NCBI GenBank assembly: GCA_900105225.1
Contig: LT629764.1
Location: 2,140,501 to 2,204,500, forward strand
Origin: Paenibacillaceae bacterium GAS479
Lineage (GTDB): Bacteria > Bacillota > Bacilli > Paenibacillales > Paenibacillaceae
Reading direction: 5' to 3'
DNA: 64,000 nucleotides
How positions within the stretch are numbered: the stretch's first letter is position 1; each line of letters begins with the position of its first letter. Below the pieces are notes generated by a model. It was not told the DNA's origin. It searched no databases and saw nothing but the letters and a program-made list of their open reading frames with translations. Position numbers and translations under genes: made by a program. This document shows, in pieces, positions 7,279-15,043 of the stretch.

Positions 7279-8121
7279 GTGTTGATAGAAATCCGGAACG
7301 TCACGAAACAATTCCAATCCCGGGGCCAGAGCGAGCTGTTTACGGCCTTGGACGATGTCAGTTTAACAATCGGCAAAGGCGAATTCGTGTCTTTGCTTGG
7401 CCCTTCGGGGTGCGGAAAGTCCACCCTGATGAACCTAGTCGCGGGACTCGAAACAGCGACGGGTTCTGTCGAGGTTGCAGGAAAGCAGGTAACGGGACCC
7501 GGACCTGACCGCGTTGTCGTATTTCAGGAGCATGCTCTTTTCCCATGGCTGACCGTTCTGGAGAACGTCGCCTTTGGACTTAAGCAGAAAGGCATCGGCA
7601 AAAAGGAGCGGACGGAACTCGCGATGGAGCAAATCAGATCCGTACACCTTAGCAAGTTCGTCGATCGTTATCCCCATGAGTTGTCCGGCGGCATGCGTCA
7701 ACGTGCGGCCATCGCACGTGCGCTGGCAATGGATCCGGACATTCTGCTGATGGATGAGCCCTTCGCTGCTCTGGACGAACAGACCCGGCTGATTTTGCAC
7801 CGCGAGCTTGAGGACATCTGGCTACGCACGAAAAAGACCATTCTGTTCGTTACTCATAACATCCGCGAAGCGGTTATGCTCTCCGATCGCGTCGTCGTCA
7901 TGTCGACCCGCCCGGGAGCGATCAAAAAGGAATTCAAGGTACAGGCCGCAAGGCCCCGTCACAAGGCGGACTCCTTGTTACATCACGTAGAGAATAGCAT
8001 CATGGAGTGCCTGCGGGACGAACTCGATAAAGTCATCAAGGAGGAAATGGGCGATGAGTACAGCCTTAAGAAGGACGCTGTTCCTGGCGATTCTGATCTT
8101 GGCATGGGAAGCGGCATATAG
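7279..8121 (+). CDS. ssuB: ABC transporter ATP-binding protein, SsuB/TauB type
   Basis: The 280-residue ATPase shows Walker A (GPSGCGKST, about residues 42-50), Q-loop, signature LSGGMRQR, Walker B ILLMDEP, D-loop and the H-loop in VTHN. It belongs to the nitrate/sulfonate/taurine import group. GTG at 7279 or TTG at 7282 may start it; both follow CAGGGGG. Its last 68 bases overlap the permease gene, indicating coupled translation. With the permease, lipoprotein and cysteine synthase downstream, the likely substrate is an organosulfur compound such as an alkanesulfonate, used as sulfur source. The exact substrate cannot be read from sequence, and no desulfonating monooxygenase gene is in the window. 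Confidence 0.85.
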   Translation: MLIEIRNVTKQFQSRGQSELFTALDDVSLTIGKGEFVSLLGPSGCGKSTLMNLVAGLETATGSVEVAGKQVTGPGPDRVVVFQEHALFPWLTVLENVAFGLKQKGIGKKERTELAMEQIRSVHLSKFVDRYPHELSGGMRQRAAIARALAMDPDILLMDEPFAALDEQTRLILHRELEDIWLRTKKTILFVTHNIREAVMLSDRVVVMSTRPGAIKKEFKVQAARPRHKADSLLHHVENSIMECLRDELDKVIKEEMGDEYSLKKDAVPGDSDLGMGSGI

Positions 8122-8821
8122 ACTGATCGGCTGGCCGTCCTGGAAGTTTCCTTCGGCGCTTCAGACTTTTGAGACGCTGTACAATGGATTCGTTGATGGG
8201 AACCTGCTTGAAGCGACCTACCAAAGCATGAAGCGGCTGCTAACCGCGTTTGTCATTTCGATATCCATCGGCACAGTGCTCGGCTTCTTGTTCGCCCGCT
8301 ATCGGTGGCTGGACGAAACGCTCGGTTTCCTCGTCGTCGCCTTGCAGACGGTGCCAAGCATCGCTTGGCTCCCGTTCGCGATCATCTGGTTCGGCCTCAG
8401 CGATACATCGGTTATTTTCATTACCGCGCTAGGAGCTACCTGGACGATGGCCATGTCAAGCCGAACAGGCATCATCAACATCCCTCCTATTTATACAAAA
8501 GCAGCTCAGACGCTCGGAACTGGCACGGGATTTCGCATGTTTTTTCAAATCATGGTTCCCGCTTCATTCCCTCATCTGATCACCGGGGTACGGGTGGCGT
8601 GGGCGTTCGCTTGGCGCGCGCTGGTCGCCGGCGAGCTGATTGCCAGAGGTGTCGGGCTTGGCCAGAACCTGCAGGCCGGCCGCGATCTTGGCGATACGGC
8701 GCTCATCTTGTCAGTCGTTTTCATCATCGGCATTCTCGGAACGATCTCCGACCACTTCTGCTTCAAGAAGCTTGAGGAGAAAATTCTTGTCCGTTATGGC
8801 TTAGCCGGCGTCAAAAAATAA
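8054..8821 (+). CDS. ssuC: ABC transporter permease, SsuC/TauC type
   Basis: The 255-residue inner-membrane protein has about six transmembrane segments and the binding-protein-dependent permease signature around residues 160-190 (TLGTGTGFRMFFQIMVPASF), where the EAA loop contacts the ATPase. The ATG at 8054 is preceded by GAGGAA and lies inside the end of the ATPase gene. It forms the channel with the ATPase at 7279-8121 and the lipoprotein at 8849-9898. Confidence 0.85.
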   Translation: MSTALRRTLFLAILILAWEAAYRLIGWPSWKFPSALQTFETLYNGFVDGNLLEATYQSMKRLLTAFVISISIGTVLGFLFARYRWLDETLGFLVVALQTVPSIAWLPFAIIWFGLSDTSVIFITALGATWTMAMSSRTGIINIPPIYTKAAQTLGTGTGFRMFFQIMVPASFPHLITGVRVAWAFAWRALVAGELIARGVGLGQNLQAGRDLGDTALILSVVFIIGILGTISDHFCFKKLEEKILVRYGLAGVKK

Positions 8822-8848
8822 ATTCAACATACGAAAGAGGTATAGTAG

Positions 8849-9898
8849 ATGAAAAAGCTGATCACCACTCTTGTATCCGTGGTCCTGGCCATGACGGTAC
8901 TGACCGCCTGCGGCGGTAAAAACAGTGAGGCTCCGAGCGGTTCCGAAGGCTCGTCCAAAGATGCGATCACCGTCCGTCTCGGTGTGTTCAAAAACATTAC
9001 GCATGCACCGAGTTATGTCGCGCTTGATAAAGGCTACTTCCAGAAAGAGTTTGGAGACAACGTAAAAATCGAAGTTCTTTCGTTTGATAATGGCTCCGAA
9101 TTTTCCACCGCATTAGCTACAGGCGAAATCGATATCGGCACGGTTGGCCCCGGTCCGTCCACGAACCAATACGTGAAATCGAAAAACTTCCGCGTCGTCT
9201 CCGGCTCCAATAACGGCGGCGCCGTGCTCGTTGTAGGCAAGGATTCGGGAATCACCGATGTGAAAGAACTCGTTGGCAAAACGGTCGCGATTCCAACCAA
9301 GGGAAGCACAAACGAAATCTCCCTGCGCTTGCTGCTCCAGCAGGCCGGCCTTAAAGTAACGGACGATTCCACGGGCGTACAGATCATCGCTCGCGCGCCT
9401 GCCGACACGCTTATTGCGATGCGCCAGAAGGAGATCGACGCGACTCTTATTCCAGAGCCGTGGGGGACTCAAATGGAGCAAGAGGGCATTGGCTCCATTC
9501 TCGTCGACTGGAACAAGATTCCGCCAAACAACGGCGACTATCCGCTGTCGATCATGGTTGCGAGCGATAAATTTATTAAAGAGCATCGCGATCTTGTCAA
9601 AGCCGCGATTAAGGCTAACCTTCAAGCCATCGACTTCATCGAGAAATCTCCAGACGAAGCCTATGCCTCGATCAACAACCAGCTCAAAGAGCTAACGGGC
9701 AAAGCGATGGACGTAGAGCTGATCAAGGCTGCTCTGGCCCGCTGCCACATCACTTCCGATGTCAGCAAGGAAGCAATCGAAGAAATGGCGAAGGTGTCCA
9801 TCGAAGCCGGTTATATTAAAGATATTACGGTCGACACCCTCGACCTGAGCGAATTCGTCGACTTGTCGATGCTTGAAGAAGTTAAGACAGAGAAATAG
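8849..9898 (+). CDS. ssuA: substrate-binding lipoprotein, SsuA/NitT/TauT type
   Basis: The 349-residue protein has a lipoprotein signal peptide ending at LTAC-GG (Cys21), a serine/glycine-rich linker, then a periplasmic-binding-protein-like fold beginning TVRLGVFKNITHAPSYVALD, as in sulfonate, nitrate and taurine binding proteins. After lipidation it would sit on the outer face of the membrane and deliver substrate to the permease. The start follows GAAAGAGG. The gap to cysK is only 15 bases, so import is transcriptionally tied to cysteine synthesis. Confidence 0.87.
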   Translation: MKKLITTLVSVVLAMTVLTACGGKNSEAPSGSEGSSKDAITVRLGVFKNITHAPSYVALDKGYFQKEFGDNVKIEVLSFDNGSEFSTALATGEIDIGTVGPGPSTNQYVKSKNFRVVSGSNNGGAVLVVGKDSGITDVKELVGKTVAIPTKGSTNEISLRLLLQQAGLKVTDDSTGVQIIARAPADTLIAMRQKEIDATLIPEPWGTQMEQEGIGSILVDWNKIPPNNGDYPLSIMVASDKFIKEHRDLVKAAIKANLQAIDFIEKSPDEAYASINNQLKELTGKAMDVELIKAALARCHITSDVSKEAIEEMAKVSIEAGYIKDITVDTLDLSEFVDLSMLEEVKTEK

Positions 9899-9913
9899 GG
9901 AGCACCCAATGCA

Positions 9914-10837
9914 ATGAGCAAAAAAATCGTGAACAGCGTAGTTGAACTGATTGGCGACACCCCGGCAGTCCGCATTAATCGTCTCGTGGGCCCGAACGAT
10001 GCCGAGGTGTACATTAAGCTTGAAATGCTAAACCCGAGCGGCAGTGTGAAGGATCGTGCCGCTTACAACCTGATCGCCCAGGCCGAGCTGGATGGTCGGT
10101 TGCAGCCAGGCGCAACGATCATCGAGCCCACAAGCGGCAATACCGGCATAGGCCTCGCGATGAATGCGGCAGCCAAAGGTTATAAGGCAATTCTAATCAT
10201 GCCGGACAACATGACCAAAGAGCGTATTAACCTGTTGAAGGCTTACGGCGCGGAAGTGGTACTGACACCAGCAGCGGAACGCATGCCTGGCGCGATTCGC
10301 AAAGCGCAGGAGCTAAACGCGCAAATTCCGAATAGCTTCATCCCGCAGCAATTCGAGAACAAGGCGAACCCGGACATTCATCGCACGACGACAGCTCTCG
10401 AGATTATCGAGCAGATGGAAGGCCGTCTCGACGCCTTTGTCGCTTCCTCGGGAACGGGCGGAACGATTACCGGCACTGGCGAAGTACTGAAGGAGAAGCT
10501 GCCGGGCATCCGCATTCTCGTCGTCGAGCCGAAGGGCTCGCCAGTTCTCTCCGGCGGAGAGCCTGGCCCCCACAAGCTCGTCGGCACCAGCCCCGGCTTC
10601 GTGCCCGCGATTCTGAACACGAACGTGTACGATGAGATCGTACAGGTTGACGACGAAGATGCGGTGCAGACGACGCGCGATCTCGCTTCCCGCGAAGGCA
10701 TCCTAGTCGGCCCGTCCGCCGGCGCTACCGTCTGGGCGGCGCTTCAGGAAGCCCGCCGTCTCGGCCCGGGCAAACGGGTGCTGTGCATCGCCGCGGATAC
10801 GGGCGAACGCTACTTGAGCATGGGGATCTTTTTCTAG
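9914..10837 (+). CDS. cysK: cysteine synthase A (O-acetylserine sulfhydrylase)
   Basis: The 307-residue PLP enzyme converts O-acetylserine and sulfide to cysteine. Visible signatures are the PLP lysine in NPSGSVKDRA, the TSGNTGIG loop that binds the substrate carboxylate, and SSGTGGTITGTGEVL, which holds the PLP phosphate. Its length is normal for CysK. It is the last gene of the ABC-transporter cassette, a layout that places reduced sulfur from an imported organosulfur compound directly into cysteine. A terminator hairpin follows at 10945-10982. Another cysK elsewhere in the genome is likely, so this may be the copy dedicated to the cassette. Confidence 0.9.
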   Translation: MSKKIVNSVVELIGDTPAVRINRLVGPNDAEVYIKLEMLNPSGSVKDRAAYNLIAQAELDGRLQPGATIIEPTSGNTGIGLAMNAAAKGYKAILIMPDNMTKERINLLKAYGAEVVLTPAAERMPGAIRKAQELNAQIPNSFIPQQFENKANPDIHRTTTALEIIEQMEGRLDAFVASSGTGGTITGTGEVLKEKLPGIRILVVEPKGSPVLSGGEPGPHKLVGTSPGFVPAILNTNVYDEIVQVDDEDAVQTTRDLASREGILVGPSAGATVWAALQEARRLGPGKRVLCIAADTGERYLSMGIFF

Positions 10838-10944
10838 ACATTTGGTGAGACAGATTATGCAAGTTGTACACTAAGAGGAAAAAGTGAGCATACAGAACGA
10901 CTGCAGCCGTGCAGATAATGAAGAAGATGGCGTTTCTCCTCCAG

Positions 10945-10982
10945 AAGAGGGCTAAAGAGGAATAATCCTCCTTAGCCCTCTT
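10945..10982 (+). terminator. terminator of the sulfur cassette
   Basis: A long stem (AGAGGGCTAA.GAGGA ... TCCTC.TTAGCCCTCT) closes a four-base loop and is followed by TCATTTT. It lies about 105 bases behind cysK. Confidence 0.75.
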
Positions 10983-11003
10983 CATTTTGGTCTGAATAAA
11001 AAG

Positions 11004-11041
11004 AGAAACCCTACCGTCTTAAAAAAAGACGCGGGTTTCTC
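11004..11041 (-). terminator. terminator of the SLH-protein gene
   Basis: The stem pairs GAGAAACCC with GGGTTTCTC and CGTCTT with AAGACG around an A/T loop. On the minus strand it is followed by TTTTTATTC. It lies about 90 bases downstream of the SLH protein stop. Confidence 0.7.
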
Positions 11042-11088
11042 GGCACTCTGGTCCGCTTACAGAGCGAACGGACTTTAGGTAGTATAGA

Positions 11089-11125
11089 GGCGAACCGTGA
11101 CTATTAAAAGCCACAGCTCGCTGCC
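11089..11125. repeat. dispersed palindromic repeat, copy C
   Basis: The text GGCGAACCGTGACTATTAAA, followed by AGCCACAGCTCGCTGCC, matches the palindrome family (best copy at 22777-22834). It lies between the terminator at 11004-11041 and the SLH gene. Confidence 0.5.
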
Positions 11126-11129
11126 ACTA

Positions 11130-14100
11130 CTATTCCTTCCAATTTTCAATTCCAGTTTCAAGATGCTCGAAAGAATGCGGAATCGAAGCTTCCATGATGT
11201 CTAAATAATTGCTGTGATCTTCCGGAATATCGGTCCATTCCGGTCCAACCTTGATATCCCAAGGTTTACGATCCAGCAGCCCATTAAGGATTCTAATAAC
11301 CTCTAATCTCGTAATGGATTGATTCGGATTGAAGTTCTTCTCCGTAAAATGCACCAGCACACCTTGCTTCTCGGCCGTTGCGATGGCTTTTTCAGCCCAG
11401 TGTCCTGCTACGTCCGTATATGTGCTTTCCTGTGCGGTGTCCCATTGGTACACATTCATGAGGATCTGCGCGAATTCCGCCCGAGTGATTTGTTTCTTCG
11501 GTTTGAAAGTCTTGTCGCTGAATCCGACCATCCATTCATTATTGGATGCAGCCGTGATCGCATTCGCAGCCCAATGTTTTGCACTGACATCTGAATACGA
11601 TGCTTTGTTAGAGCCCGCTGCAGATGTATACAAACGGGACAAGATCGCAGCCATCTCCGACCGGATAATTCCTCGATCCGCTTGGAAAGTATCATCTGGA
11701 TATCCAACCATGTAAGCACTATGATCGCCTGTTGACTTTACTTTCGGCTTTGTAGAGAAACTGAATTCCACAATCGTGTCTCCGACATGGATGAGGCCGT
11801 CCTTAATATAGCTGTCATCCCCAAAACGCTCTTCACGCTTATCGGAACGACTGTCAAAAATGATGTAGCCATTCTTCTCACCTGTAAAGTAGTAATCACC
11901 ATCTGCGTAAACCATCCAGCCATATTGGCCGCTGGTTGAGCTTATCTGTGGGTTGTGATTTTTGTTCGGCGCAAAATCCGGAAGCTCAGGAAGTTGAACA
12001 AGCGTTCCCGGCACTCTGCCTTTGGAACGATTCAGTTCCGTATCCGCCCAATACAATTGCATATTCACTCCTGCAACAGGCTGATTTGTCACCGTATCGA
12101 GAATCGTACCATATGGATCGACCAGATCAACCGCCAACTTGGCATTTCCATTGCTATCCACAGTTAGCTTACCGGCAGGACCCGCCAGCTTCTCTCCGTT
12201 AGGCGCAAACACGTTCAGCGACAAAGTATATTCGCCGGATGGGAGTTGCGGAAGCGTAAAGCTGCCGTCTTGGCTCATCACAATATTGGGCAGATTCAGC
12301 TTTTGGCCGTTTGCTGATATTATTTCGCCGGTTACTTTCAAGTTGTTTCCGACGAGCTTCGTAATGATCTCCTGAACAACTTTGCCACCGTTCGCTTGGT
12401 CCGAAACAATGACTTCCGGTTTCATTGTAGGTGCAGGCTGTTGTACACCATCCGTATTTCCTGCAGGCGGAACTTCTACAGGTGGAATTTCTACAGGTGG
12501 GATTTCAACAGGCGCGTTTGGTTTGATAGTAACCACATTAGACATACCTGCATATGGACCCGATTCCACGTTTAATCGGAAATAGTAAGTTTCGTTACTC
12601 GATAAACCCGCTAACGTTGCACTTGTTGCAACAGCATCCAGCGTCTCCAATGGGCTAACCGGTCTAAAGGTAGTTCCGTCTGTAGATTGTTCTACAACAA
12701 TGTTCGTTGCCCCCGTTAAAGCAGGGAATTTCAATGTCACTTGTTCAATGCCTGCAACGGCCGACAAAGTGGTGATTGGTTCCGAAGGCGAGGCATCGAC
12801 CACATTGGACACGCCTGCATATGAACCAGATCCGACGTTTAATCGGAAAGAGTAGGTTTCTCCGTTCGTTAATCCGGTTAAGGTTGCACTTGTTGAAGCA
12901 GCATCCAGCGTCTCCACCGGGCTAACCGGAGTAAAGTTTGTTCCATCGGTAGACTGTTCAACAACGATGCTCGTTGCCCCTGTTAAAGCAGGGAAATTCA
13001 ATGTCACTTGCTGGTTGCCTGCAACGGCCGACAAAGTGGTCAACGATTTTGAAGGCGAGGCATCGACCACATTGGACACGCCTGCATATGGGCCCGATCC
13101 GACGTTCAGTCGGAAATAGTAGGTTTCGCCGTTCGTTAATCCGATTACGGTTGCACTAGTTGAAGCAGTATCCAGCGTCTCCACCGGGCTCACTGGAGTA
13201 AAGTTTGTTCCATCGGTAGACTGTTCAACAACGATGCTCGTTGCCCCCGTTAGAGCAGGGAAATTCAATGTCACTTGCCCATTGCCTGCAACAGCCGACA
13301 AATCGCCTAAAGGAGCTGGATCAGCCGCAATCACATAAACCGTAAATGTCTTCTCGCTAGTAAGCCCGTCTTTGGTGATGGTTGCCGTCAAGGTCACGTA
13401 AGTTCCCGATTGAGCGATTACCGGCCTTTTCACGGTTCCATCTGGCGCGATGACCGACGGCTGGTCAGAGGACCAGACGGTGGTTACGCCATCGTCTTGT
13501 TGCAGTGTAAGATTGTTTTTCACCGAGTTTTTCGTTTCTCCGAGTTTATACCCGATATCGGTTTTGTCCTCTGCCTTTTCAATGGCCAGAATACCATCTT
13601 TATAATCCGAAATGAGTTGGTTCGCGATTCGATCAGCTATTTCTTCAATGATATCAGCACTGGACTTATCGGAATTGACATGCTGACCGCCGTTTGTAAT
13701 GCCGTCGATAAACGTTTGGTCGATAACCTCATACGTGGCGCTGGTTACTCCAACATATTGTGCGCCGCTGTTATTGAATGACTCCGTCAGTTTAGATTGA
13801 TTCGTTCCCCCGTCTAATTCTCCGCGAGGGTCATCGTTAATGTTCACGATATAACGCAGCGGGGACGTTCCCCAATTGATTTTATCCGCGGCTACATCCA
13901 ATGGCTTGCTCGAAGTCGAAAACAACTTCATATTATCAAATGCAAAAATCGAAATAATCCCGCAGCCATGGCCTACATGGCTAACGATCGGACCAAATTC
14001 ATCTCCGTAAACATTTGGGAGAGTTAAATTCCTAATGATTTGGTCACCATTATCCCACATGTTCAACGTCGTATCCGTTGCTACGACTTTAATGCTGTGG

Positions 14101-14801
14101 TGAGTGGATGCCCCTTTCACGAAACTTCCGATTTGGGTAACGCCTGGCATGGAACTCAAAGCTCTGCTCTTCTCATTATGTAGTGCGGTTGCGTCCACAC
14201 CATTGATTTTGTATACTCTGACAGCACCTTGAACATATAAAATCGAATAACCGCTTAATTTTCCGTTGCTGTCTATCTCCGTATTAAATAGAAAACCGCC
14301 GCCTTCCATGCTGTGATAATCCACTTTGGATTCATCCATATCGAAGGTGATGATTTTTTTGCCTGAAGGGCTTCCTTGCGTCAGCATGAAATCCTTATAA
14401 GCAGGTGAGGTATAACCATAGAAGGTTAACGTGTTGCCTCCATTGGAAATTTGAACATGATTGTAATCAGGGGTTTCAACCATCGGAGTGATAGCTGAAG
14501 GTTTAATATACCAGCTGTCATAACCGTTATGCACATAAGTCGTATCCGATACCGTTGTCCGGTCTGCACTCGCGTCCATGATCGACACATACTTAGGATT
14601 TACGCCTCCAGCTATCAGCTTAGCTTTAACAGCATCATTCAATTGGCTCTCAAAATTACTAGAATCATAAACACTCGTTCCGGAGTTATAGTAAACCTCT
14701 GCTACCGGCGAAAGCGCATATGCCATTGGCATATTCGTAATAATTAATAGCGTTGCCACTATCATCGAGATTATCGTTTTTGTTTTTTTCAACTGTTTCA
14801 C
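11130..14801 (-). CDS. SLH-domain surface protein with FN3-like repeats
   Basis: From the GTG at 14801 the product is 1223 residues. It starts with a signal peptide (KQLKKTKT, a hydrophobic stretch, then MAYA), followed by a large unrecognised N-terminal region. Next come an Ig-like segment (TVWSSDQPSVIAPDGTV), three near-identical 89-residue FN3-like repeats, a short proline-rich PPVEIPPVE linker, a carboxypeptidase-regulatory-like beta domain, and three C-terminal SLH motifs that bind pyruvylated secondary cell-wall polymer. It is therefore secreted and anchored in the S-layer. An upstream in-frame ATG (14957) would place the signal peptide internally, so I prefer the GTG. Its ligand or enzymatic role is unknown. 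Confidence 0.85.
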   Translation of the reverse strand: MKQLKKTKTIISMIVATLLIITNMPMAYALSPVAEVYYNSGTSVYDSSNFESQLNDAVKAKLIAGGVNPKYVSIMDASADRTTVSDTTYVHNGYDSWYIKPSAITPMVETPDYNHVQISNGGNTLTFYGYTSPAYKDFMLTQGSPSGKKIITFDMDESKVDYHSMEGGGFLFNTEIDSNGKLSGYSILYVQGAVRVYKINGVDATALHNEKSRALSSMPGVTQIGSFVKGASTHHSIKVVATDTTLNMWDNGDQIIRNLTLPNVYGDEFGPIVSHVGHGCGIISIFAFDNMKLFSTSSKPLDVAADKINWGTSPLRYIVNINDDPRGELDGGTNQSKLTESFNNSGAQYVGVTSATYEVIDQTFIDGITNGGQHVNSDKSSADIIEEIADRIANQLISDYKDGILAIEKAEDKTDIGYKLGETKNSVKNNLTLQQDDGVTTVWSSDQPSVIAPDGTVKRPVIAQSGTYVTLTATITKDGLTSEKTFTVYVIAADPAPLGDLSAVAGNGQVTLNFPALTGATSIVVEQSTDGTNFTPVSPVETLDTASTSATVIGLTNGETYYFRLNVGSGPYAGVSNVVDASPSKSLTTLSAVAGNQQVTLNFPALTGATSIVVEQSTDGTNFTPVSPVETLDAASTSATLTGLTNGETYSFRLNVGSGSYAGVSNVVDASPSEPITTLSAVAGIEQVTLKFPALTGATNIVVEQSTDGTTFRPVSPLETLDAVATSATLAGLSSNETYYFRLNVESGPYAGMSNVVTIKPNAPVEIPPVEIPPVEVPPAGNTDGVQQPAPTMKPEVIVSDQANGGKVVQEIITKLVGNNLKVTGEIISANGQKLNLPNIVMSQDGSFTLPQLPSGEYTLSLNVFAPNGEKLAGPAGKLTVDSNGNAKLAVDLVDPYGTILDTVTNQPVAGVNMQLYWADTELNRSKGRVPGTLVQLPELPDFAPNKNHNPQISSTSGQYGWMVYADGDYYFTGEKNGYIIFDSRSDKREERFGDDSYIKDGLIHVGDTIVEFSFSTKPKVKSTGDHSAYMVGYPDDTFQADRGIIRSEMAAILSRLYTSAAGSNKASYSDVSAKHWAANAITAASNNEWMVGFSDKTFKPKKQITRAEFAQILMNVYQWDTAQESTYTDVAGHWAEKAIATAEKQGVLVHFTEKNFNPNQSITRLEVIRILNGLLDRKPWDIKVGPEWTDIPEDHSNYLDIMEASIPHSFEHLETGIENWKE
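12530..13330 (-). repeat. three tandem 267-bp repeats coding FN3-like domains
   Basis: The SLH gene contains three in-frame DNA repeats with a period of exactly 267 bp: the motif GTTARAGCAGGGAAWTTCAA begins at about 12715, 12982 and 13249. The units are highly alike at DNA level, so unequal recombination could change their number between strains. Confidence 0.85.
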
Positions 14802-15043
14802 CCATCCTGTAAGTTTAGTAACCTTGTGAAATCCTACACTGACACTGACCAGTGACCCCTTATCCCCATTAATGAATAAATAAACTGTGCTGCAACACCC
14901 TCCAACAAAGCATATTGTAAAAATTGTTAATTCCAACATATCAGAAGCATCTCTCAAATATCTCTCAAATTCGACAACTGTCGACAGGTAGATTTTTGAG
15001 AGATCATTACCCTATGATAGTATCCATAGGGGTGTGACTACAG

